Source: Micromonospora inyonensis
Lineage (GTDB): Bacteria; Actinomycetota; Actinomycetes; Mycobacteriales; Micromonosporaceae
Direction: 5' to 3'
NCBI RefSeq assembly: GCF_900091415.1
Contig: NZ_FMHU01000002.1
Location: forward strand, 1,984,001 to 2,048,000
Length of the DNA: 64,000 nt
Shown one piece after another: positions 1-10,810 of the stretch. Every line of letters begins with the position of its first letter. Within the stretch, counting starts at the first letter, position 1. The notes under the pieces are model-generated. The model saw nothing but the letters and a program-made list of their open reading frames with translations. It searched no databases and was not told where the DNA came from. The position numbers and the translations under genes were made by a program.

Positions 1-1070
1 GCAGGTGGCTGCGCTGTCCTGTTGCCGCCGTTGGTGATCCGGCGGTGGCAGGAGGTGTGTATGAGTCGGGTTGCGGCGCGTTCGTCCGGTGTGCCGGCAC
101 CCCGGGCGGTGACCGCGTGTTTGCGGATCGCCGTGCGGGTGGCGGTGAGCCACTGTTCCCATTCGTGGGGGGACTGTGGTTCGTGCTCGGCGTGGAGCAG
201 CAGCCCTCGACAGATCGGGCATCGGCCTTGCTGGGCTCGTAGGAGCCGCAGCGTGATCGTGCCGATCGGGGGAGGGTTGCGGCGTCGCCGCTGGTGCCAG
301 TAGTCAGTCAGGCGTGGATCGTCCGGAGACGCCGTTCCTGCGACCATCCGGTGCCGGACGATCGGTGTCCAGGCGAACTTACGCAGGTAGAAGCCAGTGT
401 CCCGGCTTCCGAACACCCACTTGTCACGCCTGGCCGGGTTGAACTCGCCGAAGTACCGGGTGGTCACCCAGCGCTTCGCCTTGTTCGGGTGTGTGGACCT
501 GGCCCACTTGTAGGTCGGTTTCCACAGGTGGGCGTCCAGCGCGCCGAAGGCGCGTTTGGACACCCCGATCCGGTAGTAGGCGGCCCACCCGTTGATGATC
601 GGGTTGAGCCTTCCGATCACCGCGTCGGCGTTCGGCCCTCGAAGGGCCCTCACCTCGGTGGACAGCCGTTTCTGGATCCGCCGCGACGCATCGTTGCTCG
701 GCTTGGTCAGCAGCTTGCCGTTGGAGTAGCGGCGAATATTGAAGCTCAGGAAATCCACACCTTCACTCAGGTGCAGGATGCGGGTCTTGTCCTCGTTGAA
801 GACCAGACCCCTGGGCGTCAACCACGCCCCCAGCCGCGCCTTGACCTGCTCGGCCTGCTCACGGGAGTGGCACAGCGCGAGAAGATCGTCGGCGTAGCGG
901 ACCACCACCGGGCAGCCATCCACCGTCTGTCCGGCACGGGTGCCGGTGACGTGGTAGCGGACCCCGGCGGCGGCCTCCATGCCATGCAGAGCAACGTTCA
1001 TGAGCAACGGGCTGATCACCCCACCCTGCGGAGCACCCTGGTCGGGCGCGACGTGCCCGAAGTCAAATGA
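1..1070 (-). pseudogene. Group II intron reverse transcriptase/maturase, 5'-truncated
   Basis: The minus strand is open from an in-frame stop at about 1073 to the left edge of the window. It encodes the second half of a group II intron protein. The conserved APQGGVISPLL block comes almost at the start, followed by the YADD polymerase motif (about 888-900), the maturase segment with the NGWAAYYRIG-like motif, and a C-terminal zinc/HNH-like part with CPIC and a later SCH. The N-terminal reverse transcriptase blocks before APQGG are missing, so no active enzyme can be made. The 3' end lies outside the window. The breakpoint lies about 60 bp upstream of the padR gene on the opposite strand. The family call is strong; the cause of the truncation is unknown. 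Confidence 0.85.
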
Positions 1071-1108
1071 TCATGGGCTCGTGCAGGACAACCCCTATGC
1101 AGAACTGG

Positions 1109-1120
1109 ATATAGCTATAT
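1109..1120. promoter_or_regulatory. Perfect 12-bp AT palindrome upstream of padR
   Basis: ATATAGCTATAT is a perfect palindrome ending 11 bp before the padR ATG, in otherwise GC-rich DNA. PadR-family regulators usually autoregulate by binding AT-containing dyads in their own promoter, so this is a candidate operator that could overlap the -10 region. This is inferred from position and symmetry only. Confidence 0.45.
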
Positions 1121-1131
1121 AGAGTAGAGAC

Positions 1132-1452
1132 ATGGCAGCTCTCCGCATGACGACGCCGCGGGTCCTCGTCCTTCAGGCTCTGTTGGACGACGACCACCGC
1201 GAACGGTACGGCCTCGACCTCGCCCACCAGGCTGGGCTCGAGCCGGGCACGATATATCCGATCCTGGTCGCCTTCGAGACGGTCGGGTGGCTCAGCAGCC
1301 GGGAGGAAGACATCGACGTGCACACCGAAGGGCGCCCTCGTCGCCGCTACTACCAGCTCACTGCGACCGGCGTCACTGCGGCTCGCGAAGCGCTGAGCAG
1401 AGCGACGCAGCGGCGGGCGGCCCGGGCTGCCTCCGGGAAGCTCGCGTGGTGA
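1132..1452 (+). CDS. PadR-family transcriptional regulator
   Basis: This 106-residue protein fits the small PadR subfamily: a winged-helix DNA-binding domain of about 75 residues with the typical GLEPGTIYPIL recognition-helix segment, then an RRRYYQLTATG wing and a short helical tail. These proteins are local repressors whose ligand is usually a small hydrophobic molecule. The stop overlaps the start of the next gene (GTGA), so the two are translationally coupled and the membrane protein is probably its regulatory target or partner. A perfect AT palindrome just upstream is a likely autoregulatory site. The ligand cannot be predicted. Confidence 0.85.
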   Translation: MAALRMTTPRVLVLQALLDDDHRERYGLDLAHQAGLEPGTIYPILVAFETVGWLSSREEDIDVHTEGRPRRRYYQLTATGVTAAREALSRATQRRAARAASGKLAW

Positions 1453-2288
1453 GCGCCGTGAACTCGACACCGCCCACGTCGGCTGCCCGCTTGCGCCGCG
1501 TCGACGACGGTGTCGTCTCGCTGCTCGGCCTGTTGCTTCCGGTCGGGTTCCGCGCGCGGCAGCGCGGCGAATGGACCGGCGATCTCATGGTGCTGGCCCA
1601 GGGCAATCCCGCCGCCCGGTGGCGCTATCTGATCGGTGCGGCGCGCACGCTTCCGAGCCTTCGTCGGTCGATCGGTCGCCGCGACGCCACGCCGATCGAG
1701 GTGCCGGCCGGCGTGCGGCAAACGGTGGCCCGCATCCTCCTGCTCGGCATGACCTGGCCGATCCTGTCGTGGCTGCTGTGGGTCCCTGCCCGCTATTTCG
1801 CCTTCGACATCCCTGGCCGTCGTGAGCGCAGCGGGTACAGCATCTCCATCGACCCGCAGACGGTATGGCCGTTCGAGGGCACGCCGGACTGGCTGCTACC
1901 CCTGTGGATCGTGCCGCACTTCGGCGCGTGGGCCGTCGTCATTGGCGGGCCGTTCCTGCTGGCGGCGGTAGGTGTGATCGGCACTGTCGCGGCACTGCTA
2001 CGGCATCGTCGCCGGCGAGTGCATCGGCTGACCGTCGCCGTCGCAGCGCTGACCGTGGTCCTGGTGACCGTCGCGTGGACCGCTGTCATGCAAGGTCTGA
2101 GCACCCACGACGACGGTTACATCGCCGGCGTGCTCGGCATCGCCGCCGCCGTGCTAGGCGCCACCACCAGCAACCTCACACACCGGACCCGAGTTGCGCT
2201 GCTGATACTCGGCGCCGGTGCGATCGCCGTGTTCCTGTCGTTCCACACCGCTGCCGGGATCGCCATGATCGGCTGGTTCCAAAATTGA
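1449..2288 (+). CDS. Multi-pass membrane protein coupled to PadR
   Basis: A 279-residue protein read from the GTG that overlaps the padR stop codon (GTGA). An extension into the padR frame would only read padR sequence, so this start is preferred. The N-terminal 90 residues are polar and resemble the cytoplasmic lead-in found in PadR-associated permease-like proteins (LLLPVGFRARQRGEWTGDLM). Five or so hydrophobic segments follow, beginning near residue 100 and ending close to the C-terminus. No enzymatic motif is visible. The PadR plus membrane protein pair is common in actinobacteria and often linked to envelope stress or export; the substrate is unknown. Confidence 0.75.
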   Translation: MSAVNSTPPTSAARLRRVDDGVVSLLGLLLPVGFRARQRGEWTGDLMVLAQGNPAARWRYLIGAARTLPSLRRSIGRRDATPIEVPAGVRQTVARILLLGMTWPILSWLLWVPARYFAFDIPGRRERSGYSISIDPQTVWPFEGTPDWLLPLWIVPHFGAWAVVIGGPFLLAAVGVIGTVAALLRHRRRRVHRLTVAVAALTVVLVTVAWTAVMQGLSTHDDGYIAGVLGIAAAVLGATTSNLTHRTRVALLILGAGAIAVFLSFHTAAGIAMIGWFQN

Positions 2289-2378
2289 CCGATCCGCGGA
2301 ATCCGGCCCGTCATCCCCCGCCGCGGCCCGGGGTCACGAATCGCCGGAGTCGCTTGGAGGACTTTCGTGGGTCGCAGC

Positions 2379-2788
2379 TCAGGACAGCACGTTGCGGATG
2401 AAGCGGGTGACGCCGTCGTACGGGTTGACGTAGGCGTAGTTCTGGGCGCTCGAATAGATGGCGTGCTTGCCGGGGCGCAGCGTGACACGGCCCTCGTCCC
2501 GATCGATGCGCAGCGTTTCGGTGGTGACCACGATCATCTCGTGCCAGCCGGCCGGGTCGAGTCGGGCGTCGTAGCGTTCCCCCGGCCCCAGCGCCCATAA
2601 CCACAGCTGCGCCTCACGGCTGGCCGGTGCGCTGCCCAGCAGGGTGGCCCGGCTCTCGGCCGCCGAGCCCCGCCAGGCCACCGCATTGATGGTGTCGGCG
2701 GGCGCGGCGGCAGCGCTGACGAGTTGGACGAACGTGGCGTCCAACGCCGCCGCGAGCTGATCAAGCCCGGCGGGCCCGCCGGTAGTTT
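2379..2788 (-). pseudogene. XRE/cupin-type regulator, 5' part lost at IS junction
   Basis: The minus strand encodes about 135 residues. They end in a double-stranded beta-helix (cupin-like) region with GWHEMIVVTTETLRI and PGKHAIYSSAQNYAYVN. The first residues (DQLAAALDATFVQLV) match the end of an XRE helix-turn-helix domain, so the intact gene was probably an XRE-cupin regulator. Reading frame is continuous up to the inverted repeat of the adjoining IS element at 2789, where homology stops. The missing HTH half is not found on the other side of the IS, where a terminator-like hairpin lies instead. The remaining stretch could start at an internal TTG but would lack DNA binding. Confidence 0.7.
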
Positions 2789-4710
2789 CGATCCTGGTGG
2801 TTAATTACGGGTCATGCAGCGAGGCCGAGTTCGAGGCGTGAGAGGTGGCTGGTTCTTCGTCGGTCCAGTGGTGTTCCGTTCCAGAAGGCTTCGAGGCGGA
2901 GCAGGTTGAGGGCGCAGGCCATGAAGATGTGGTCGAGGCGGGTCTTGGGTAGTCCGCGGTAGCGGGCGCGGCGGGCGCCGTGGGAGATGGCTTGGTGGAT
3001 GGTGCCTTCCACTCCGGCACGGCGGGCGTAGTCGGCTTGGAAGCCGAGGGTGTGTTCGGCGGCCCGGATGGTGGTCTGGGCCTCGGCCAGTTCCCGGGGT
3101 AGTAGGGACAGTTGTCGTCGTCTTCCGGTGGTGCATAGGGTCCGGGCGGGGCAGGGGCCGCAGTCGCTGGTAGCGAAGGTGGCCACGATGGCGGGCTTGC
3201 CGTACTGGGTGCACGGTGTCCAGGAGGTGGCCTTTCTGCCTTGTGGGCAGGTCACGGTGCGCGTGTCGTAGTCGATGGTGAAGTCGGCGCGGGCGTAGCC
3301 CTTGCCGGCGCGGGCCTGGGCGGAACAGTCGGCCAGCAACGGGCGATCAGCGTGATGCCGTGCCGGGCGAGTTCGGAGACCACGAGCGCGGCGGACAGGT
3401 AGCCGGAGTCGAGGTAGTGCCGGCCGGGGGTGAGGCTCATATCGGCGAGGGCGTCGTGGATGGGTTCGGTCATCCGGTTGTCGGTCACGGTCGCGTCGGT
3501 GGTGGCTACATGCGTGATCAGGTTCGGCCGTAGCTGTGGGCAGGCGGCCTCGTGCCTGTCGCCGGTGCGCCCCGGTCGCCCTGCCGGGGTGTGCCCGCCG
3601 GGCTGTCGGCAGCCGCACGGCGCAGCGTCGTCGCAGGTCTCGGTGACGTGCAGTTTGTAGCCCAGCCAGAACTCTTCTCGTTTGACACCCCACCGGGCAT
3701 CGGTGTCGTACGGGGAAGCGATGCGGATATGGCCGGGCGGGAGACCGTCGCCCTCAGGCGCTTTCTCCCGCCGGGTAATCACCTCCCGCCCGCGACTGGT
3801 GACCGTGCGGGTGTAGTGCTGCACCAGTACCTGGCGCAGCACGTCCACCGCCGGTATCTGGGCCAGCCAGGCCGGTGCGTGCTGGTCGTGGACCGCCTCC
3901 AGCAGCCGGTAGCCGTCGCGGGCGTAGACGATCGCCAGTGCGTCGCGTTTGGCCTGCGAGACCGGCGGCCGCCAACCGGTCATCGGGCTGCCATAACGAT
4001 CGGCGAAATCCGGCACGCAGATCCGCCCGGCCAGCCACTGTGGATGCGCCGCGGCCAGGGCCTCCAAAGCCGCCCGGATGCTTTCCCCGACCAGTTCCAG
4101 ACGGTTGAGCGCGGCCACCGCCGCGGCGACATGTGTGGAATCGGTGCGCTGCTTGCCGCCAGCGGAGAGCAGACCAGCCTCGGCCAGCCGGGTCAGCAAC
4201 GCGTCCAGCACGAGGTGTTCCAGACCGGCGTCGGCCACCCTGGTGCGGAACTCGGCCAGCACCGTGTGGTCGAACCCTGGATCGTCCAACGGCAGACCGA
4301 GCAGATACTGCCAGTCCAGCCGGTTACGCGCCGCCTCGGCCGCTTGCCGGTCAGTGAGATTCTCCACCCGCTGCAACACCGTCACCAGCGCCAACCGCGA
4401 CGGCGACCAACCCGGCCGGCCACGAACCCCGAACGCCGCGACGAAGTCCGCATCATGCAGCCATTCACCCAGCCGGTCACGGATCTGCACCGCCAACGGC
4501 CGGGCACGCCGACCCCGATACTTCGCCGCGATCGCCGCCGCGATCCGCCGGTCCGGCTCCGGCCACGGCGCGGGCTGCACAGACACCACAATCCCCATCC
4601 CGCAGCCGGGACGAAGGGAGAAACACCGGCAGCGAACCGACACCATCACCCACACTACGGCCCGGGGCCGTCACCCCGACCGGCGCGTCGCGAATTAACC
4701 ACCAGGATCG
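2789..4710 (-). mobile_element. IS1182-family insertion sequence (1,922 bp)
   Basis: The element is bounded by perfect 18-bp inverted repeats: CGATCCTGGTGGTTAATT at 2789-2806 and its reverse complement at 4693-4710. It carries a single transposase gene on the minus strand, broken by a frameshift. No convincing direct target duplication flanks the repeats, and the gene cut at the left end does not continue at the right end. This points to a deletion or recombination after insertion. Confidence 0.85.
2812..4598 (-). pseudogene. IS1182-family transposase with a single-base frameshift
   Basis: A DDE transposase in two frames. The N-terminal part has the IS1182 lead (QPAPWPEPDRRIAAAI), the first catalytic Asp in QRTDSTHVAAAV and the second in HYLDSGYLSAALV. 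The frame breaks at about 3341-3345, just after HGITLI. The other frame continues with PLLADCSAQARAGKGYAR and reaches GVEGTIHQAISHG, which holds the catalytic Glu, to the end. Restoring one base (ATCGGCCCG in place of ATCGCCCG) joins the frames perfectly. There is no slippery heptamer, so programmed frameshifting is unlikely; a real deletion or an assembly error is more likely. The start is uncertain between ATG 4598 and GTGs a few codons inside. Confidence 0.85.
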
Positions 4711-4720
4711 GCCGGGCACG

Positions 4721-4753
4721 AAAAAGCCGCCGGACCCGGCTGGGGTGGGCGGC
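4721..4753 (-). terminator. Rho-independent-type terminator on the minus strand
   Basis: On the minus strand GCCGCC and GGCGGC form a 6-bp stem around a GC-rich loop, followed by five T residues (A-tract 4721-4725 on the plus strand). It lies immediately right of the IS1182 element. It could terminate transcription leaving the cyclophilin gene. Confidence 0.5.
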
Positions 4754-4978
4754 GGACATGCCGTCACACGGGCGCTGTCACGCGCCGCCACCCCGGGAAC
4801 GTCGCGGATACCACGCGACGCGGACACGACGGACCCGCGCGGGCACCACGACCGGTCCACGCCGGCAGGGGCGTGGATTGCCGGTACGGGGCAGGCGGGT
4901 CACGGTGACTCCTCGGAGGTCGTCGGTGGACGGTGTCGTTCACGGGAGGGGCGCACCCGGCGCGCCCGCAACACATAT

Positions 4979-5013
4979 CGCCGGGGCGGGACCGGTCCGG
5001 TCCCGCCCCGGCG
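4979..5013 (-). terminator. Strong hairpin after the cyclophilin gene
   Basis: A 17-bp perfect inverted repeat separated by one base (CGCCGGGGCGGGACCGG and its complement) lies 5 bp beyond the stop codon of the minus-strand cyclophilin gene. There is no T-tract, which is common for actinobacterial hairpin terminators. Position and stem strength support termination. Confidence 0.7.
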
Positions 5014-5017
5014 GGAC

Positions 5018-5751
5018 TCAGTGCCGGCGGACCGCCCGGTCGATGTCGACCGGGGCGGGATCCTCGACCGTCGGCGCGATCCCGGCGGCGGCGATCCGGT
5101 CCAGGGTGGCCAGTCCGGCCGGCTCGATCGCGCCGAAGACGGTGTAGTTCGGCCGCAGCGCCGAGTCGGACTGGACCAGGAAGAACTGGCTGCCGTTGGT
5201 GTCCGGGCCGGCGTTGGCCATGGCCAGGGTGCCCCGGGCGTAGGCCGGCGCACGCCGGTCGGATCGGTGGGGGCCGGCGGCAGGTCGGTGGGGAGTTCGT
5301 CGGCATACCGGTAGCCGGGGCCGCCCGAGCCGGTGCCGGACGGGTCGCCGCACTGCAACACCTTCAGGGTGGGGTACGCGGTGAGCCGGTGGCAGGAGGT
5401 GTCGTCGTAGAAGCGGTGCCGGACGAGGTGCAGGAAGCTCTGCACGGTGCAGGGCGCCTGCTCCCGGTCGAGGACCAGCGGGATCGGGCCCTGGTTGGTG
5501 TCCAGCGTGACCCGGACCGTCCCCTCGTCGGGGGTGCGTCGCGGATCCGGGGGCAGCGGCACCTTCCGGGCGGCCGGGTCGTCGGGGGTGGCGGTGTACC
5601 CGCACGGGCCGGGCGTGGTCCGGGCCGGCTCGGCCGCAGCGGCCGGCACGGTGGTGTCGGTGGCGCCGAGCAGCGCCCCGGCGACCAGGACGCCGCCGAG
5701 GAGCCGGGCCAGGACGGGGGCGGCGGATGGTGGTCGGGGTGTGCGCGACAC
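5018..5751 (-). pseudogene. Secreted cyclophilin-type peptidyl-prolyl isomerase, frameshifted
   Basis: The start is GTG 5751, six bases after GGAGGA. A Sec signal peptide (LLGGVLVAGALLGAT, cleavage near AAAAEPA) precedes a cyclophilin domain: VRVTLDTNQGPIPLVLD, then FLHLVRHRFYDDTSCHRL and GGPGYRYADELP. Around 5245-5257 the frame breaks. The continuation YARGTLAMANAGPDTNGSQFF, the cyclophilin signature, is in another frame and runs to the TGA at 5018. The intact protein would be about 244 residues and extracytoplasmic, assisting folding of exported proteins. One added or lost base in this GC-rich stretch explains the break, so a sequencing error is possible. It stands divergent from peptide deformylase. 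Confidence 0.8.
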
Positions 5752-5952
5752 GGGTCCTCCTGCACGACGATGGGCGAAGATCGCAGTCGATGGACTCGGT
5801 TCGGGCTTGTCGATGCGGCCGACCACCGCGCCGGGGTGCCCACCCCGGCGCGTCCGGTGACGGATAACCGACACCCGGCGGGCGTGGTGGCCGGCACGCC
5901 CGGCGACGCAGAATCAGCCCGCCGGACGGGGACGGACGGGAGCGACCAGCGG

Positions 5953-6549
5953 ATGCCGACACCGAGCCAACGCATGATCGAGCTGGGCATCGCCCAGGAG
6001 GGCGCGGCGGTCCTGGCCCGGCCGGCGACGACCTTCACACTGCCCGCCGAGACGCCGGAGGCGCGGCAGGTCGTCGCCCGCCTGCGCGCCACGATGTCGC
6101 GGGTCGCCTCGGTGCACCCGTTCGCCAAGGGGATGGGGCTGGCCGCGCCGCAGATCGGCGTCGGCCGCGCCGTGGCGGTCGTCCGGGCACCGGACGGCAC
6201 GGAGCTGGTGCTGGTCAACCCCCGGGTGGTCGACCAGTCCCCGGAGTCCGACGAGCAGTTCGAGGGGTGCCTGAGCTTCTTCGACGTCCGGGGGCTGGTC
6301 CGGCGGCCGACCCGGATCGAGGTGGCCCACCAGGACGTCGACGGCCGGTCGGTGGTCGCCGCGTTCCGGGACGGACTGGCCCGGCTGGTGGCACACGAGA
6401 TCGACCACCTCGAGGGGCGTCTGTACCGGGAGCGGATGCCGCCGGGGGTCGAGGTGATCCCGGTGTCGGTGTACCGGGGCACCGGGAGCGACTGGTCGTA
6501 CGGGGCCGCCGGACGAGCCGCCGACCAGCGGGCCGCCGAGGGCCGGTGA
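5953..6549 (+). CDS. def: Peptide deformylase
   Basis: This 198-residue enzyme removes the N-formyl group from nascent proteins in the cytoplasm using a bound metal ion. All three family motifs are present: GLAAPQIGV (motif I, about residue 60), EGCLSFFDV (motif II, metal-binding Cys) and VAHEIDHLEG (motif III, two metal His and the catalytic Glu). The ATG at 5953 is chosen because a GGGAG sequence lies upstream and the similarity begins at once (MPTPSQRMIELGIAQ). The frame stays open far upstream but reads through the antisense of the cyclophilin gene, which is not credible. The length fits the actinobacterial type; the C-terminal 30 residues are low-complexity. Confidence 0.92.
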   Translation: MPTPSQRMIELGIAQEGAAVLARPATTFTLPAETPEARQVVARLRATMSRVASVHPFAKGMGLAAPQIGVGRAVAVVRAPDGTELVLVNPRVVDQSPESDEQFEGCLSFFDVRGLVRRPTRIEVAHQDVDGRSVVAAFRDGLARLVAHEIDHLEGRLYRERMPPGVEVIPVSVYRGTGSDWSYGAAGRAADQRAAEGR

Positions 6550-6792
6550 TCGCCGCGCCGGACCGGCCGGCTTGGGCTGGGCTCGGCTCCAGCGATCCAG
6601 GGCCGGGAGGCGGGCGACGACATCAACGCAGGGACGGCTTTCCGGCTTCCCAACTCCGATTCGAGGCATGACCTGCAGACCGGGCAGACCTACCACCCGA
6701 AGAACTCCGGTTGCCTCGTGCTCGCCGTGCTCGCACTGTCGCTGTCCGGGCTCGTCCCTGGCCTGCTGCTGATGTGGCATCTGGTGATCTGA
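6550..6792 (+). pseudogene. Possible fragment of a small membrane protein
   Basis: Directly after the deformylase stop, a frame without a plausible start codon runs to a TGA at 6790-6792. Its last 45 residues look protein-like: a polar stretch (LQTGQTYHPKNSGC) followed by one transmembrane helix (LVLAVLALSLSGLVPGLLLM) and a short tail. No ribosome-binding site is visible. It may be the 3' remnant of a gene or a non-coding stretch with fortuitous hydrophobicity. I do not recognise a family. Confidence 0.3.
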
Positions 6793-6848
6793 CCCCCACT
6801 GCGGGCTTGGGGTCGTGCTCGTCGACGGGCGACCCCGGTCGCAGCCCG

Positions 6849-7598
6849 TCACGGCGACCGGGGTGCCGGGACCGTCGCCCCGGTCAGTCCCCGGGACCGG
6901 AGGTAGTCGTACAGGGCCGCCGAGGCGCCCAGTCGCGCCAGGCTGCGCCGGTGCAGCTCCTGCTCCCGCCGGGCCAGTTCGGCCCGCACCCGCTGCGGGC
7001 TCCCGGTCGTCCGCAGTTCGTCGAGCACCGACGCGACGATGTCGAACGGGTAGCCACCCCGGCGCAGCAGCGCCACGACCTGGGCCGCCCGCAGTTCGGC
7101 CTCGTCGTAGAGCCGGTACTTCGTGCCCCCTTCCCGGACCGGCCGCAGCAGTCCGCGCCGCTCCCAGAGCCGCAGCAGGGACGTCCGGACCCCGACCAGG
7201 TCGGCGACCTCGCCGATCCGTACGCCCCGGCGGCGGGCCGGCACGGCCACCGTCGGGCCGGTCAGCACCGTGTCGAACGCCCCGAGCACCCGCCGGATCT
7301 CGGCCCGCTCCCGGTCCAGTTCGGCGTGTCCCCGGTCGAGCGCCGCCAGGGCCGCGCCCAGGTCGCCGAAATGCACCGCGGCCATGACCTCCCGGGTGCG
7401 GGCCCACCCGTGTCCCTCGGCCATCCGCCGGACGACCACCAGCGCCTCGGCGTGCGCGGCGGTGAAGACCCGGTAGCCGGCGGGGGTGCGGGTCACCGAT
7501 GGGAGCACCCCGAGGTCGACGTAGTTGCGGACCTGCTGCACCGAGATCCCGACGCTCGCCGCGAGGTCGACGGCACGCAGCCGACGCGGTTCCACCAC
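6849..7598 (-). CDS. MerR-family regulator with two helix-turn-helix domains
   Basis: A 249-residue protein with two MerR-type winged-helix domains. The first is at about residues 6-75 (VGISVQQVRNYVDLGVLP, then YRVFT). The second is at about residues 125-195 (IGEVADLVGVRTSLLRLWER, then YRLYDEAELR). A helical linker connects them. Classic MerR proteins have one such domain and act as dimers, so a tandem arrangement in one chain is unusual. The gene is divergent from the UvrA-like ATPase, and such pairs are common around drug-resistance genes. It probably controls that neighbour, with a small molecule or drug as inducer. No metal-binding Cys cluster is seen. Confidence 0.8.
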   Translation of the reverse strand: MVEPRRLRAVDLAASVGISVQQVRNYVDLGVLPSVTRTPAGYRVFTAAHAEALVVVRRMAEGHGWARTREVMAAVHFGDLGAALAALDRGHAELDRERAEIRRVLGAFDTVLTGPTVAVPARRRGVRIGEVADLVGVRTSLLRLWERRGLLRPVREGGTKYRLYDEAELRAAQVVALLRRGGYPFDIVASVLDELRTTGSPQRVRAELARREQELHRRSLARLGASAALYDYLRSRGLTGATVPAPRSP

Positions 7599-7612
7599 CG
7601 GATCACCTTACC

Positions 7613-7632
7613 GTCTCCCCCTCGGTTGAGAC
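7613..7632. promoter_or_regulatory. Dyad GTCTC-N10-GAGAC between merR and the UvrA-like gene
   Basis: A 5-bp inverted repeat with a 10-base spacer lies 15 bp upstream of the merR start in the shared divergent promoter region. MerR regulators bind dyads in overlong promoter spacers, so this is a candidate operator. The arms are short and the call rests on position. Confidence 0.35.
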
Positions 7633-7766
7633 TTTTCCGGACTTTCTGTCGGCGATCACCGGGGTTCGCCCGCGAAACCCTCTACGGGCTGGTCAATGGG
7701 AGAATGTAATCCCGCCAGCTCATCGCGTAGCTCGGGCGGGACGCACCCTGCCCGGAAAGGGTGACC

Positions 7767-10037
<2,271 letters not shown>

Positions 10038-10052
10038 CCGCCTCGCCGGAGC

Positions 10053-10094
10053 GGCCTCGCCCCACCGGACCGTGCGGTCCGGCGGGGCGAGGCC
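10053..10094. terminator. Bidirectional hairpin terminator
   Basis: A 19-bp stem with one mismatch and a 4-base loop lies between the convergent UvrA-like and LPXTG-protein genes. The arms begin GGCCTCGCCCC and end GGGGCGAGGCC. Position and strength suit a terminator for both genes. Confidence 0.75.
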
Positions 10095-10105
10095 GTCCGG
10101 GTGGC

Positions 10106-10798
10106 TCAGCTCGTGGCACCCGTACCGACGCGGTTGCGCCGCCGCAGCGCGAACGTCGTCAGCAGCAGTACCGCACCCACACCGACCAGACCGCCACCGA
10201 CCTTGAGCGGGGTCTCCATGCTGCTGCCGGTCACCGGCAGCGGACCCTTGCCGTGGTCGTACGGCTTGAGCACGGTCAGGACCGCACTGGCGGTGCGACC
10301 GGAGGTCAGGCCCCGGGCCGTGATGGTGATCTTCCCCGGGTGGCGCGCACGGAAGGCGAACTCGAAGAAGCCGTCCACGTCGGCGCGGATCCAGAACACC
10401 TGCCGTGCCCCGTCGTGGGAGCCGTCCCACGGGCCCTTGCTGGGCACGTGCTCGGGCGGGTTCCCCCCACCGGGCTGCGGCTGCTCGTCGGCGCGGAACG
10501 CCACCGGGGCCAGCGCCACGGTGCTGCCGTCGCTGCGCCGGGCGCTCTGTCCGGGCACCCCGGCGGCCAGCGGACCGGTGGTGATGGTGATCTCCACCAA
10601 CTCCCGGGAGCCGAAGCCCCGGCCGGTCACCGTGGCGATCTCCCCGACGTCCACGGTGCTCGGCGAGACGGTCAGGGTCGGTGCCGGCGGTTGGTACGGC
10701 GGCGGCTGCGGCTGGGACAGCGCCGCCCCCGCCGCGCTCGGGGTGGCCGCCACGGCCAGACCGACCGCGATGGTCGTGATGATGCGGGATAGCCGCAT
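10106..10798 (-). CDS. LPXTG-anchored cell-surface protein
   Basis: A 230-residue exported protein. A Sec signal peptide (IITTIAVGLAVAATPSAAGA) is followed by a proline-rich stretch and a beta-sandwich-like region (TLTVSPSTVDVGEIATVTG, Ig-like in character). The C-terminus is a sortase signal: LPVTG, then a transmembrane helix and the basic tail RRRNR. A sortase would link it to the peptidoglycan. The start has a GGAAGG ribosome-binding site. It follows the DUF4012 gene by 12 bp in one operon, so it is probably a surface partner of the polysaccharide locus. No ligand-binding motif is recognised. Confidence 0.8.
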   Translation of the reverse strand: MRLSRIITTIAVGLAVAATPSAAGAALSQPQPPPYQPPAPTLTVSPSTVDVGEIATVTGRGFGSRELVEITITTGPLAAGVPGQSARRSDGSTVALAPVAFRADEQPQPGGGNPPEHVPSKGPWDGSHDGARQVFWIRADVDGFFEFAFRARHPGKITITARGLTSGRTASAVLTVLKPYDHGKGPLPVTGSSMETPLKVGGGLVGVGAVLLLTTFALRRRNRVGTGATS

Positions 10799-10810
10799 GA
10801 TGGGTCCTTC

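Noticed and set aside
294..1070. 258-residue plus-strand open frame
   Set aside because: It is antisense to the group II intron maturase, whose minus-strand frame carries recognisable motifs; the plus frame has none.
3341..3345. Programmed -1/+1 frameshifting in the IS1182 transposase
   Set aside because: No slippery heptamer or downstream stimulatory structure is apparent, and IS1182 transposases are normally a single frame.
4688..5017. Search for the missing 5' half of the XRE-cupin regulator right of the IS
   Set aside because: No helix-turn-helix coding sequence is present on the minus strand here; only terminator-like hairpins are found.
4933..5952. N-terminal extension of peptide deformylase by 340 residues
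   Set aside because: The extension reads antisense through the cyclophilin gene; the deformylase domain begins immediately after ATG 5953.
5914..7407. Long minus-strand frame over deformylase and merR
   Set aside because: It is composed of Gly/Pro/Arg-rich sequence typical of an antisense shadow in high-GC DNA.
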